Shown: positions 10,406-22,989 of the stretch, in pieces | Position numbering within the stretch: position 1 is the first letter of the stretch | Layout: each line of letters opens with the position of its first letter | From: Azolla pinnata | Taxonomy: Eukaryota; Streptophyta; Polypodiopsida; Salviniales; Salviniaceae | Length of the DNA: 50,927 bases | Assembly: GCA_037176905.1 (NCBI GenBank) | Contig: JBBBWG010027757.1 | Location: forward strand, 1 to 50,927 | Reading direction: 5' to 3' | The notes under the pieces: model-generated | What the model was told of the DNA's origin: nothing | Seen by the model: only the letters and a program-made list of their open reading frames with translations | Database searches by the model: none | Translations under genes and position numbers: made by a program

Positions 10406-12757
10406 ATGGTGGTGCTGAGCTGCTGCAGCAGATGTTTCTTCATCCCCATGAGGTTGCCTCCTCCTCCTCCTCCTCCTCCTGCTGCTGCTGCGCTTCGCAC
10501 TAGCAACCGTGCGCTTGTTAGCGCTACCCTTCCATCGCAGCCGCCGCCCGCTCCTCCTTCTCCTTGGCTCGTGGTTGGTCTTGGCAACCCTGGCAAGGTC
10601 TACCATGGAACTCGCCACAACGTAAGTGCCCTCCATCTCTCTCTCTCTCTCCCTCTCTCCTTCCAAAACACGTGCTGTCTCCTGAAAGGAAGTAAGTATC
10701 TATGCATTTCTCAGGGTAAAAGATATGGAAAATTTAGGTTGGAAAAGCCTAGGTTTTTTTTCTTTAACCTCTTCGAGTTAAATTGAATGCCGTCTTCAGA
10801 GATGAATGCTTGATGCATTCGTTGCTGATGTTTCCTGAAAGGAAGGAAGCATCTATGCATTTCTCAGGATAAAAGAGATGGAAATTTAGGCTGAATACCT
10901 AGGTTTTTTCTTTTAACCTCTTCGAGTTAAATTGAATGCTGTCTTCAGAGATGAATGCTTGATGCATTCATTTCTGATGTTTCCTGAAAGGAAGTATCTA
11001 TGCATTTCTCAGGAAGTATCTACTAGGATATGATCCCCAGCAAGTGAAAAGGGATGAAGAAGAGACCGACCTAATATTTGGATTTCTTTGCAAAAAGGTT
11101 GGTTTTGAGATGATTGATGCATTGGCCGAGGCTGAAGGTATCAGGTTAACCACCACCCAGCATAAAGCACTCATCGGAAAGGGTATATTTCCACCTTCTC
11201 ATTTCATATTTAGTTTTTCTACTTTGTGCTATTGTTCTTATTTTCTAGGAACACTACTTTCAGGTGAAATTGGAGCCTCGCAAGTGCTCCTTGCAAAACC
11301 ACAGACATTTATGAATTTATCTGGGGAATCGGTGAGATTCTAAGATTGAACATCTAGGAATAGATAACCCATTGAAATTTTCTTGAGTAAACTATGTAAA
11401 TTAACGCACGTGATGACTCTCAGAGCAATTTCAGTCTCATTGTTGGTTATTGATAGTTGTTTAGGGTGCTGAATGTATTCTAAAACTTTTGAAATATTCT
11501 GTAGTTTAAGATGTAATCTGAATACATATCTAGGTTGGACCGCTTGCAGGGTACTACAGGATTCCAATCCAACAGATTCTTGTGGTAAGCTACCAAAGCT
11601 TACTATCTTACCTATATTTAGGTAAATGTTTGCTGTGGAAATAAAACCACAATAAACATGATATGACAAAGTTTTATGTAACTTAGCCGAAGATAAAATT
11701 TGATGCCCAATTATGTGGACAAAATGTCATACAAACTCTAATATATTTATCTAATCTGTGTATAAGATATTTGATGACATGGATTTGGAGTTTGGTGCAA
11801 TGCGATTGCTACCGAAAGGAGGGCATGGTGGTCATAATGGGTAAAATTTTCTAAGCTAACTATTTTGTGACATATGGTTGAAAATATGTTTATAGAAAGC
11901 TTTTACACGATTTCTACATTCTTTTTGAAATTAAGATCATGAATAATCTTATTTCAATTGTATAGTTCTGTTACCAATTATTTATGCATATCTAGAAATG
12001 ATGGATATGGATTGTCTAATAAGGTTGACTCTGCATTTATAATAACTGTGTAATATGTACATGTGTCTGTGTATGTACGTGTGCACACGTATACTACTGT
12101 GTTTTGTCCCTAGGCTGTTACATTTGTCCCCCTTTTCTCTTTTCACCTGTGTGTGTGTGTGTGTGTCTGTGCATATATATACACACATACATATAGACAG
12201 ATGAAAATCTCTCTCTCACACACACACAAATTCATATTTGTCATTTTTTAGCTCTTCTCATTTGTTGTGTGCATGAAGCACTACAATCCAGGATGCGAAG
12301 CGTATCACAACATCTTAAAGGAAGTCGTGACTTTCCGAGGCTGAAGATCGGTATGTGTTTGTTGACACTGTAACACTTAGGTTTTGCAGGCCAGTACTGA
12401 ATACTATCAGTTCCTTCTTGATGAAAGGTATTGGCAGGCCGCCAGGAAAAATGGATCCAGCATCATTTGTTCTTCGAAAATTCACTGCAGCCGAACGAGA
12501 GGAGGTACACACACATATCCTCATCCTTTTTCAGTCTTTTCTGGCATTCAAACTTGCCTTTCTTTCTATACCATAGGAAGCATTTATCTGACACAGGACG
12601 AGTATTCGTTCAGATGGATATTACGATCGCTCGTGGGCTAGATATGATTCGGGACGTAACAACAAAGGGCTTGGAAAAGGCTTGCAGCACAAGCAACTTA
12701 CCCCGCAAAAACCAATCTAAAGCAACTGAATCTGTATCAAAGACTTCCACCACGTAG
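10406..12757 (+). CDS. peptidyl-tRNA hydrolase, organellar (CRS2/PTH family)
   Basis: Eight exons: 10406-10621, 11098-11182, 11264-11331, 11534-11584, 11767-11840, 12292-12350, 12428-12504 and 12614-12757. All have GT/AG borders and consistent phase, giving 257 aa. The enzyme releases peptides from stalled peptidyl-tRNA. In land plants the related CRS2 proteins act in chloroplast group II intron splicing. The N-terminus (about 1-50) is basic/Pro/Ala-rich and looks like an organelle transit peptide. The core has GLGNPG (N61), TRHNVGFEMID (H71), [13 protein letters not shown] (N118), [10 protein letters not shown] (D143), [10 protein letters not shown] (N164) and IGRPPGKMD. All residues that correspond to the bacterial catalytic and tRNA-binding set (Asn10, His20, Asn68, Asp93, Asn114) are present, so an active hydrolase is likely. 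The overall wording ([21 protein letters not shown]) is nearest the plant chloroplast PTH/CRS2 clade. I chose the ATG at 10406 because the upstream frame is microsatellite. Confidence 0.94.
10679..11016. repeat. about 150-bp tandem duplication inside PTH intron 1
   Basis: CCTGAAAGGAAG followed by TATCTATGCATTTCTCAGG occurs at about 10681, 10833 and 10981. The first two copies extend through AACCTCTTCGAGTTAAATTG to GATGCATTC, about 150 bp apart. The third is partial and ends just before exon 2. The duplication may have lengthened the intron. Its effect on splicing is unknown. Confidence 0.85.
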
Positions 12758-13489
12758 TTCGCTGTCACAACCATTTTCAGTGAAGATGGTTTGTGCATGT
12801 ACAACTCTACAATCATCCACAATCTTATATGGACCATTCTCATCTCATCATTGTTTTTCTGAAATTCTTTGTTTTGCTTAGTACTCTGAGCGTTTTCGTT
12901 TGTAGAGTCGATTGGCTTGTGGGTGTTGGTCTTTGTCGAACATTATGCTTCACAAATAGCATACTGTTTTATCGGATCTCATTGTAACAAATCTTGGCCG
13001 AAACACGAATTATGGAACTTTTTCCTCGGTTATGCAAACATTCTCTCCATTAAGGAAGGCTGATCTGGAACAAATATAGGCGCAAGGCATCAGTAGCGAA
13101 CAATTCTTTTTCAACTATATGATATTCTGGATGATGACCTTGTGATCGATTCATAGTACTATTTGCTCCATAGAAGCCATTTTATATGAGAAGTTCTGGG
13201 TTGTATATATATTCAAGGTATGGTGTCGGTTAGTCGTCAGTTAGATAAGTGTCGATTTAATGCGACAAAATTGCTGCTGATTAATAGACACAAGCTGATC
13301 TCTTCGTCTCTCTCAAAATGCTCACAATTTTACTTATACAACCTTACCGAATAATCTACAATAGTGTATCTTAGGATCTACATAGATAATGTACATTGCG
13401 GAAGAAAATATGCGCTAACGTATTTACATTGCGATCACAGCCATTATATACTGGAATAAGCTCCTGGGCCTGGTACACTTGAACTCAAG
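12758..13489. other. convergent 3' intergenic region
   Basis: This region lies between the stop codons of PTH (+) and the lipase-like gene (-). It is AT-rich, with no credible frame and no repeat that I can see. It should hold both 3' UTRs. Confidence 0.6.
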
Positions 13490-16400
13490 CTAGTTCTCAT
13501 CCTCTGATGGGTCTAGTTGTGCTTCCTCTAATAGCAACGTCAGTAGAGCTTCACACATTTGGGAAGCATCTGATTCATGTGCTCCTTTCTTAGACTGAGA
13601 ATAGACCATCCAAGCATGATCGAATTTCCTATCAGGCCTCACCACCACAGACCCCGGAATCTCTGCATCCTTTCTAACCACTAGTCCATCGCTCTTCTCG
13701 CCATACCGAAGATCCAAATGCAATGCACTTAGAGCCATTGCAGCTGCCATAGGTATGATCACTGGAAGCTTTGTCGCTGGCATCGGTTCTTGAAAATCTG
13801 CTCCGTATATGGCTGATAATGGAAGCCATGGGAGCTCAGCGTGTGCTATGTGCGACATTGTAGATATCACACCTGGTGCGATGCTTACTTCGGTATGGAA
13901 GGAAACTGTAGGGAAGTCAATAGGTAGAGGATACCTTGCTAAGAACTCCCGCCTCTTGTCGTAAGTTAAATCTTCTAGTGCTCGTATGTCCCCCTGAAAA
14001 GTTACAAGCAAAAGACGGAGATGAGCATGCGGCATTGTATCACATGACATAAAAATTCTATCTTCTAGGCTAATCTTAGATCAAGGCTATCTGCTCAGCT
14101 CTAAATTCTATAAGCAGTCAGATTTGTTTTGAAGAATACTACACATCATTCATATTCCCCAGGCATTCTGTGTTTTGCTCTTTGTAGGTTTTTGACCCAA
14201 GGTTTCTCACAACTAGTTTTGTGAAATCACCTAAGCAACTATCTTCAGAATCTGTTTACATCTTCTCAGAACTGGGAGGTGAAAGAAAGACCACTGTGCA
14301 AGCATGTGTTGTGCATAATGGCACATGTCTAATTTTATAACATCCCAAGAGAAAAGAGTCCTCTGGGAATGCCTTGTTAGTACTTATGCATATGTTTCAT
14401 AAATGTCATTGATGAGCGCTTTCCGGATGGTTCTCTCCAATGTACATGCAGGGTTTAAACATGACTGCTTCAAATAAATCACTCTAGTATGCACGATGGC
14501 ATGATGTATCATCATTAAAATGTACAGATATGCTATTCAAAGATGAAATTTTGTTAAACAAGTAGATACTACCTTGATTATTTTGCAAATTATAACCTCC
14601 ATTACACGCCTTGTCTCAACATCTGCAATCTGACCTTCACGAAATATATCGGATGCAATGGGGCTGCCTGCATATGGAGATTGAACTACGACTAGTCCAG
14701 CAACTTTCTCCTTCAAGTTAGACCAATACTTTGCAATTGCTGCTGCTGCATCTACTCCACCTTTGCTGTGGCCCAATAGCATAACACGTTTCCCGCAACC
14801 CCAATATAGCTCCTCAATATAATTTTTAATCTCCAGAGCATTGGTCTCTACAGATGCCTGTACATGTATAACAGTGAAAATACATATTAATAGCGATGGA
14901 ATAACGAGGAATATCTTTTTGTTTGGAAGCATACCTCACTATGTATTTTTGCAATGTGACATGTGACACCCAATTTTGAAAAGTATTTCTTCGTGTCGAC
15001 GAAATAAAGTGGACCATGGTTGCTAAACAAGCCTGTTCCCAGAATATGCAAGTTCCCTTTACCAGTTCTTGCAAAAACTTGAAGTAAAAAACTGATTTCG
15101 ACTTCTATTTATGTCAATGCATACCTGGAACCAGAAGGTAAACATAACTGTTTGGCAGCTTGTGTATTCCATTACTGTTTCAAAATATTTGAATAAATTA
15201 ATTGGCATAGCTGAAACTGAAAAATGTGGTATTGACACGTGCAGCGATATACCTGACTAAACCCAGCAGCTGCACGAACCTATCAGTCCTATCTCTTACA
15301 GGTGGCAACTCGGGAATTTTAGCTAGCCAACCAATATCATCCACAGAACCTCGTAGGGTTGACTTAATACGATCAACAAGTCTAGTACATAAAGATCCAG
15401 TTTCATAGAATTAAATAAACAAAGTTCTGAGAACATTGAATATGCATTGGTTCACAGATTCATGTTGATGCATAAACCAACAAAGCTGTATGTTTCCTGC
15501 ATTCTTTTTCCTGCATTCTTTAATCATTTTAAGATAATAGAACATATACATTTGATTAGGTCCTTCTATATATAGACGATTTATGCACCATAATGAATCA
15601 CAGTAACACTACATTTAGTATCCATATGCAACGTTTATGGTGAGCAACTTTATTATAACTGCAACCAGTTATTACCAGTCATGTGCTGTTAACATTGAGC
15701 ACTCTTGAAATGTCATTGTTTTAGAAACTTAGAAAACATGTAATATGCTATAAATGTATACCTTCTTACTTGACAGCCTCTCTCCCAAACACACTTTCGA
15801 CATGATCTCAAAAATGAGAAGGAAACTCGTTGAGCAAGTAGAAAAGGAGAAAAGAGCCTGCAATAATCTATTCCTGTTATGCCATAACTTTTAATAAGAA
15901 ATGAAACTAATGTATTAATTTCCATCCATGGCTACTAACCCATGTAGAATTGACAATGGAATATTTACAATGACATGACCACATCCTGTTACTGCTGAAC
16001 CCAAGAAGTGAATCAGCTGACACAAATTTGCCCTGAGTATAAGTGTTGACAACGATGGACCTTGAATAGAAGCAATATCATATGATATCTCATTATAATC
16101 TTCAGGCACACCCTGCAATTTTCTCCATCTAAGAATTTCTGCATCTGTTGATGCTTCTGATAATGACTTATTAATATCTTTCCCTGAGGTAAAGCCAAAA
16201 CCAAGGATTATCAATATTCAACCCACACACGTCCAACAGTATCCATAAAAACAAATTTACTATATTAGCAAGAATATATATAATTATTAAATTTACTTTG
16301 CCCACTATTATGATGTCACACTTTACCAGACTTAAAACAATATTTTCTTCTACGATAATGAGTTGTCAATATTGGTTATACTACAAGCACAATCCTCTGT

Positions 16401-19400
16401 GCTTAGCATTGCATTCTAACACATACGACAACATTTTCATTTCAAAAGGTCTATATTAACTCAGTCCTGTTCAATTTTAGATTTAGCCGTCCAGCATCAT
16501 CATGTCAGTTTGAACGATATGAATTCATATAGGAACAACAACTTTGAAATCATAAAGTAGCTGGAATTTTATTCTACTTACCCAATAATCTTGAAAAGCT
16601 GTTAGGATGTCTCCATGAATCTGATGAAGAAGCATTCATACAATCAGAAGAGAACCAACAACTTTCTTCAGGTATAGGATCTGAGTCGAATTTCTCACCA
16701 CTCTGCTGCAGTACACATTCTTTTGTGAGGACTTATACTAGACACAATATTAAATGCTGAAAACAATGATAAAATCGTTTACAAAAGAAGTGAGTATTAA
16801 GGCCTGAATGATTGCATGTATTGGAGAAGTAAAGCATGTTTAAGAGTTGGAAGCATGATTGATCTTCGCCACCGGTCTGTGGATATCCCAACAAGATATC
16901 TTCCATACAACCCCAATAATAGTGTCCCTAGTAATTCTGTCTTAAACGCACCATCAGCATGCACCTCCCTAAAGTATGCTGCAACATCTGCAACGGGATG
17001 GTCTACTGATAGAACTTAGATTTCATACCCTACAGTCAACCCCCGCTTGAAGCACAAAAATAAATGGGGCTAGGTGGGTAAACATAGGGGCCAATAGCTA
17101 GGCATGGCTCATGTAATATGCTTGAAGAATAGGTTGACAGAATATGCCAAACGAAAATGTGTAGAATACACGAGAAACAAGCTCATGAAATAAAATGACA
17201 AACTGAGGGATTCCCAACATGAGCAAGGCAAACCAGTTAATCGTGTCTTACCTCTAAATTAGGAGTTTTACTTTCCTCAAAAGACTTTTGATTTACATTT
17301 TCCACTGCTGCCATATTAACAGCAACCTTCTTCTTTACCAAGAATGTGACCTATCTAGCACACCCAAAAGAATATATCACCTTTCCCATCAAGAATTTTG
17401 CATCTTCTGTAGTTCAATCCATAATATGAAGGATGAATGATTGAGATAGGGTATTGGTCCTTGCCTGACATGTGGAGATATTGACAAAAGCAGCTTTTAT
17501 AGTGCCTGCATATTCTTTAGGTGCCAACCTTCAAAGAGCTGAATCAGTATCAAAATAAACTATTTATTTAGCTGCAGATAGATAAAAGAATCTTCAAAAC
17601 AATATCATCATACATTCCCTAACAGTATCACAGCAACTAGTATTAGGTCTAGAAACTCCAGAAACCATGTAAATCAAGAAATTTTTCGTTGTCAGAATTT
17701 TCATTACACTTTTGTCTGAAAGTGCTCTTCAATAGATGAGGACTCATCCGTTGATTTATGAATCAAACTACTTTGATACATCATCGATGCATTTAATATC
17801 CTTATATAAAATATAAATTCCAAAAGCTGTTCTCCACAATATTCTTCCATTGACATGTTAATTGATGACGGAACCATTCAAACTATGATAAACAGTTTAA
17901 ACTCGCCAATCAAGATTAGGAGTCCTAGTGAAAACAACAATGCAAAGGTAGCAAATCGATGGTGACTGTATGGGGACTGGAGGTCTTTAAGAAGGAAGAT
18001 CATATATACAAACTCTGAATGAAAGAATTGACTGGAACTAATGTGTTTCTGTCGGAAAGGCCTCACTATCCCCATTATATCTAATTATCTGTTTGGAAAG
18101 TAATTCTGTCTTAAACGCACCATCAGCATGCACCTCCCTAAAGTATGCTGCAACATCTGCAACGGGATGGTCTACTGATAGAACTTAGATTTCATACCCT
18201 ACAGTCAACCCCCGCTTGAAGCACAAAAATAAATGGGGCTAGGTGGGTAAACATAGGGGCCAATAGCTAGGCATGGCTCATGTAATATGCTTGAAGAATA
18301 GGTTGACAGAATATGCCAAACGAAAATGTGTAGAATACACGAGAAACAAGCTCATGAAATAAAATGACAAACTGAGGGATTCCCAACATGAGCAAGGCAA
18401 ACCAGTTAATCGTGTCTTACCTCTAAATTAGGAGTTTTACTTTCCTCAAAAGACTTTTGATTTACATTTTCCACTGCTGCCATATTAACAGCAACCTTCT
18501 TCTTTACCAAGAATGTGACCTATCTAGCACACCCAAAAGAATATATCACCTTTCCCATCAAGAATTTTGCATCTTCTGTAGTTCAATCCATAATATGAAG
18601 GATGAATGATTGAGATAGGGTATTGGTCCTTGCCTGACATGTGGAGATATTGACAAAAGCAGCTTTTATAGTGCCTGCATATTCTTTAGGTGCCAACCTT
18701 CAAAGAGCTGAATCAGTATCAAAATAAACTATTTATTTAGCTGCAGATAGATAAAAGAATCTTCAAAACAATATCATCATACATTCCCTAACAGTATCAC
18801 AGCAACTAGTATTAGGTCTAGAAACTCCAGAAACCATGTAAATCAAGAAATTTTTCGTTGTCAGAATTTTCATTACACTTTTGTCTGAAAGTGCTCTTCA
18901 ATAGATGAGGACTCATCCGTTGATTTATGAATCAAACTACTTTGATACATCATCGATGCATTTAATATCCTTATATAAAATATAAATTCCAAAAGCTGTT
19001 CTCCACAATATTCTTCCATTGACATGTTAATTGATGACGGAACCATTCAAACTATGATAAACAGTTTAAACTCGCCAATCAAGATTAGGAGTCCTAGTGA
19101 AAACAACAATGCAAAGGTAGCAAATCGATGGTGACTGTATGGGGACTGGAGGTCTTTAAGAAGGAAGATCATATATACAAACTCTGAATGAAAGAATTGA
19201 CTGGAACTAATGTGTTTCTGTCGGAAAGGCCTCACTATCCCCATTATATCTAATTATCTGTTTGTGGCATACAGGAGGCTCAGTTTGGCCTGCTTTATGT
19301 ACAGGGTAGTGTTCTCATGACTTGTATATTTATCCTTGGATGAGGGCATATGGAAATTTGAACGTGAAATAATGATAATACCTACTGGTGACAAGGTAAA

Positions 19401-19591
19401 TAAAAACGACCATAATTTGGTTAATCTGGAAGAGAAGAAACTTTCTGAGAAAAAGAGGAGCTTCCTACTGAGAAGATCACGAATATATGACTAGAAATAA
19501 TCCAAACCTTAAGGGGACAATCTGATGCAGCAAAAGGAACATCAGATAATTCCATAAAGCATGGAAGCATGAGCACTTCTATATACCCCAT
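13490..19591 (-). CDS. alpha/beta-hydrolase, lipase-like, with duplicated exon
   Basis: Minus-strand exons, 5' to 3': 19591-19508 (candidate first exon), 18519-18421 and/or its copy 17350-17252, 16705-16582, 16183-15940, 15857-15762, 15381-15253, 15174-15125, 15032-14935, 14857-14573 and 13993-13490. Phases agree at every junction. One copy of the 99-nt exon gives 570 aa and both copies give 603 aa. A conservative start at ATG 17314 (MAAVENVNQKSF) gives 530 aa. Hydrolase signs: a strand before the fold, YVYLLVPGLFSNHGPLYF; the nucleophile elbow RVMLLGHSKGGVDAAAA (GxSxG); then QSPYAGSPIASD; and a late His in KFDHAWMVYS that could complete the triad. The sequence reads like a conserved plant family of unknown substrate that I recall only as lipase-like alpha/beta-hydrolases. 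No confident symbol. It is convergent with PTH. Exon 19508-19591 is less certain than the rest. Confidence 0.88.
16930..19264. repeat. 1169-bp tandem segmental duplication within the lipase-like gene
   Basis: 16930-18095 and 18099-19264 appear base-for-base identical by eye, with an offset of 1169 bp. The junction carries three extra bases (GAA, 18096-18098). The unit includes one phase-0 coding exon, its splice sites and about 0.8 kb of upstream intron or leader. The left edge is TCCCT/AGTAATTC and the right edge is TCTGTTTG/TGGCAT. Confidence 0.95.
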
Positions 19592-20507
19592 GTTAGAGGG
19601 ATACACCGGCAATAAGCTCCATCAAAATGGTTATTTCCAACTTTCTCATTCCATGACTGAGTGCAAGGAATGATCTTAACTTGGGAAATTGCAATTCATA
19701 TTCGGATCCTCTAGATGTAACTAATGCTATGTACTTTTATCGTCTAGAGTTCATGAAGAATAAAAAGCCAATTTTTCAGACAAAAAAAGAAAGAAAAGAT
19801 ATTGCAGGTGACATCGAAACGACCTGTAAGAACACTTTGGGGAAATCATTGTTGAGTCAGGATATCGAGGTGTACAATAAAGCATGGATGCCACATTCTG
19901 AGATATGCGTATAGAGTTTGACATATATTCTCACATGTGGAGAGATTGTATTCTGCTCAAAACGCAAGTACGTAGATTGTCACATGATATAAACACACGT
20001 CGTCCAGTGCAGAAGCATTCCTCAGAACTATGGAATATATAGAGCCAAATTGGAAGAAAAAGAGACGCATGCTTTTCAGATCACAATGCATTAGATCTCA
20101 AGCTTTTCTGCTTATCGCATTAAGCAGACCTTCATTCCACGCGTTCTTGTTCATTCTCGATTGAATTGCGGCAATTTTGAGCAGCATACTATAGCGTTTC
20201 CTTTGCAGGCTCTTCTTTTTTCTCCGGAACGTGCTAAGCGCGGAAATCACGCAAATTCTTGAAAGCTATAGTTTCTGCTACATCCTTTTTATGGCTCCAA
20301 TCAAACCATTTACAGCTGATGATGGGGCAAGAACGAAAGGGGAGCAGGCTATGGAGAACGGGAACAAGCCGGTGTACCAAAGGTATAGGCTTACATGAGA
20401 ATGAAAGCGAAAAACACGGCGTTACTGCAGGAGTGAGAGAGGGAAGAGAGATCAAGCCACACGAGAGAGAGGGAGGGAGTAGCGGATTTTGTTATTTTTC
20501 TCCTACC

Positions 20508-20745
20508 TTTGAGAGAGAGCGCGAGAAACGGGAGTCGAGTTGCGAGGCGATGGCGTAGCTCCGATCTCCGCAGCGGGCCGATGATCCTCCACAATCTCTG
20601 CGAAGAAGGCGGCGAGGAAGACAGCGAAAGACGAAGCAGAAGCAGAATCAGAAGAAGAAGGAGAAGGAGAAGAAGAAGAAGAAGAAGAAGATTTTGCAGA
20701 CGCAGGAGACGCAGACGACGAAGAGAGGCGGCGAAGAGAAGCCGC
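20508..20745 (-). other. probable non-coding first exon / 5' leader of the lipase-like gene
   Basis: Read on the minus strand, a TCTTCTTCT- and CTCTCTCT-rich segment without any ATG ends in CTCAAAG followed by GTAGGAG, a good donor site at 20508/20507. The next suitable acceptor in this orientation is near 19660 (TTGCACTCAG). This layout fits a leader exon spliced to the 19.5-kb exon. It would also put two short upstream ATGs in the leader. It is inferred from sequence only. Confidence 0.4.
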
Positions 20746-20755
20746 GCGGAACGGA

Positions 20756-20880
20756 TGACGTGGCGGGATTCCCGCCAAGATCGCGTGACGTGGCGGGATT
20801 CCCGCCAAAATCGCGTGACGTGGGGGATTCCCGCCAGAATCGCGTGACGTGGCGGGTTCCCGCCAAGCCGCTGACGTGGA
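20756..20880. promoter_or_regulatory. four tandem TGACGTGG plus palindromic E2F-like sites
   Basis: Units begin at 20756, 20786, 20816 and about 20845 (period 26-30 bp), with a half unit at the end. Each has TGACGTGG (ACGT-core bZIP type) joined to TGGCGGGATTCCCGCCA, a near-perfect palindrome. Its arms match the plant E2F consensus WTTSSCSS on both strands. The cluster lies just upstream of the probable leader of the lipase-like gene. No plus-strand gene starts within about 20 kb, so it most likely serves the minus-strand gene. Confidence 0.65.
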
Positions 20881-20899
20881 CCAATGGGATCTCCTCCCG

Positions 20900-21470
20900 C
20901 GCGCCTTTCCTAAAACAGGAATGTACGGATACGTCCATTACGTACGGCGCCCACGCGTACGTATTTTTATACTGCTTGCCGCCATCCGTATACGTATATA
21001 CGCGTCGCCAGTGTATTTATACATGGGGCCTCATCCTACAACGATCCGTATACGCATACGCGCCAGTATATATTTATACATGTTGTGTATGCGCGGTCTC
21101 GATCTCACGATGAGCCGTGTACGTATACGTATGCGTGCCAGTACATGTTTTATACGTATCGGGTATACGTGCATCTATCCGGGGACAGCTGATGTAGTCG
21201 TAACTAAACAAGGCCCGATCTTACGACCGATCTGTATACGTATACGTGTTGCTCTGTAATGGGGGGCAAAGCAGCTGATTGCAATGCAAACAAAATCCAT
21301 CGTTTACCGATTCCGTATACCACCTCGTATTTTAGACAATACGATGTAGTCGTGCATCTGGAACTAGTCCGAACAAAGACCATGTTGCCGATCCGTATAC
21401 GTACATGTACATGCTGCTGTAGCTGATACTTGTACATACAGCTGACGTAATCGATGCATATACATGCATA
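20900..21470. repeat. CGTATACG-rich low-complexity DNA
   Basis: Short alternating purine-pyrimidine words (CGTATACG, GTATACGTATAC, ACATGTACATG) recur at irregular spacing. No coding potential is credible. Confidence 0.7.
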
Positions 21471-22150
21471 CATACATACAGATCATCAATTCCACGAGAC
21501 AAATACCGAAACAGTAGCTTCTTCATATGTACATGTACTTACATGCGCATCGCATGTATGCAAAGAGACAAATACCGGAACAGTAGCTACTTCATATGTA
21601 CATGTACTTACATACGCATCGCATGTATGCATATGTCCTAAGGCTCATACGTATACAATGCATACAGATCGTCGATTCCGCAAGACTAATACCAGAACAC
21701 TAGCTGCTTCATATGTACATGTACTTACACACGCATCGCATATATGCATATGCATGCCGCAGAGCAGCTCCTACGGCTGATACGTATACATGCATATAGA
21801 TCATCGATTCCACGAGACTAATACCGGAACAGTAGCTACTTCATATGTACATGTACTTACATACGCATCGCATATACGCATATGCATGCCGTGAAGCAAC
21901 TCCTACGACTGATACGCATACATACGTACAGATCATCGATTCCACAAGACTAATACCAGCACAATATACTTCATCGTACATATACTTACATTATGTATAC
22001 AGATCATCGATTCCACGAGTCTAATACCAGAACAATATACTTCATACGTACATGTACTTGCATACGCATCGCATATATGCATATGCATGCCGCAAAGCAG
22101 CTCCTGCGACTGATACGTATACATATATTTATACATACATACAGAGTTAT
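21470..22150. repeat. 80-133 bp tandem repeats
   Basis: Six variable units share CAGATCATCGATTCCACGAG, ACTAATACCGGAACAGTAGC, TACATGTACTTACATACGCA and TATGCATATGCATGCCGC. Unit starts are near 21479, 21565, 21665, 21798, 21930 and 22000. Some copies lack the right half. Confidence 0.85.
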
Positions 22151-22379
22151 TAGACATTCACTAGCTAGATCTTTAACTTTTGGATCAATGATCAAGCAGA
22201 TTGAAACATCAAGTTTCAAGCTGAATCCCTAAACTCTAACCATGATCGATGATATCACCGTAAAACCCGAAATACTAAACCCTTTTGACAAAACGCATTC
22301 CGTAATCCCGCTCGATAATCTAAACATTGTTTTGATCTGGTTTCGCTACATTTAACTGAAAAACCATGCACAAAAAACT

Positions 22380-22740
22380 GCTTTACTTAGATCATAATGC
22401 CATTAGATTAGATTCATCCCATATTCTTCATATGCCACATTGTGGTCATTTGGCCACTTAAACTTAATTAGGCCATTAACCATGATGAAAACCCCTCTCC
22501 ATCGACCATAATACATTAGCTAAATTCATCCCATCTTCTTCATATGCCACATGTGGGCATTCGGGCAGTTTAAGTGGGCTATCCCCAACGATGAAAACCG
22601 CTCTAAATAGATCATAATACAAATAAGTACGCCATTAATAGTGATGAAAACCGCTCTAAATAGATTATAATGCCAATAAGTACGCCATTAATAGCGATGA
22701 AAACCGCTCTAAACAGGTCGTAATACATCAAACTAGATTC
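22380..22740. repeat. 53-bp and about 105-bp tandem repeats
   Basis: GATGAAAACCGCTCTAAA occurs at 22590, 22643 and 22696 (53-bp period). To the left, two diverged longer units share TTCATATGCCACAT and a GGCC-TTAA block. The block lies downstream of the LTPG gene, whose stop is at 22990. Confidence 0.75.
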
Positions 22741-22989
22741 ATACCATCTGGCATTTGGCCAATTAAGTAGGCCATTACCAATGATGAGCATCCACCCTCT
22801 TCTCACACGCCATAGCTTTGATTTAGTGAAAACCCGATACAATCAATATATTGTGTATTAAGGGGCTTTTGTATTGAAATACCATGGTGGTAGTACCTCC
22901 ATATCATATCTTATCTTTGAGCAGCAATAGTAAGAATTGTATTCACTTGGGTACCTACCACATTTATGATCCTTTACTATGTACGCCCA

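Noticed and set aside
11044-11343. 99-codon plus frame
   Set aside because: It reads through PTH exon 2, intron 2 and exon 3. The splice sites and family alignment explain it better.
19681-19914. 77-codon plus-strand frame
   Set aside because: It lies antisense within the presumed first intron of the lipase-like gene and resembles nothing.
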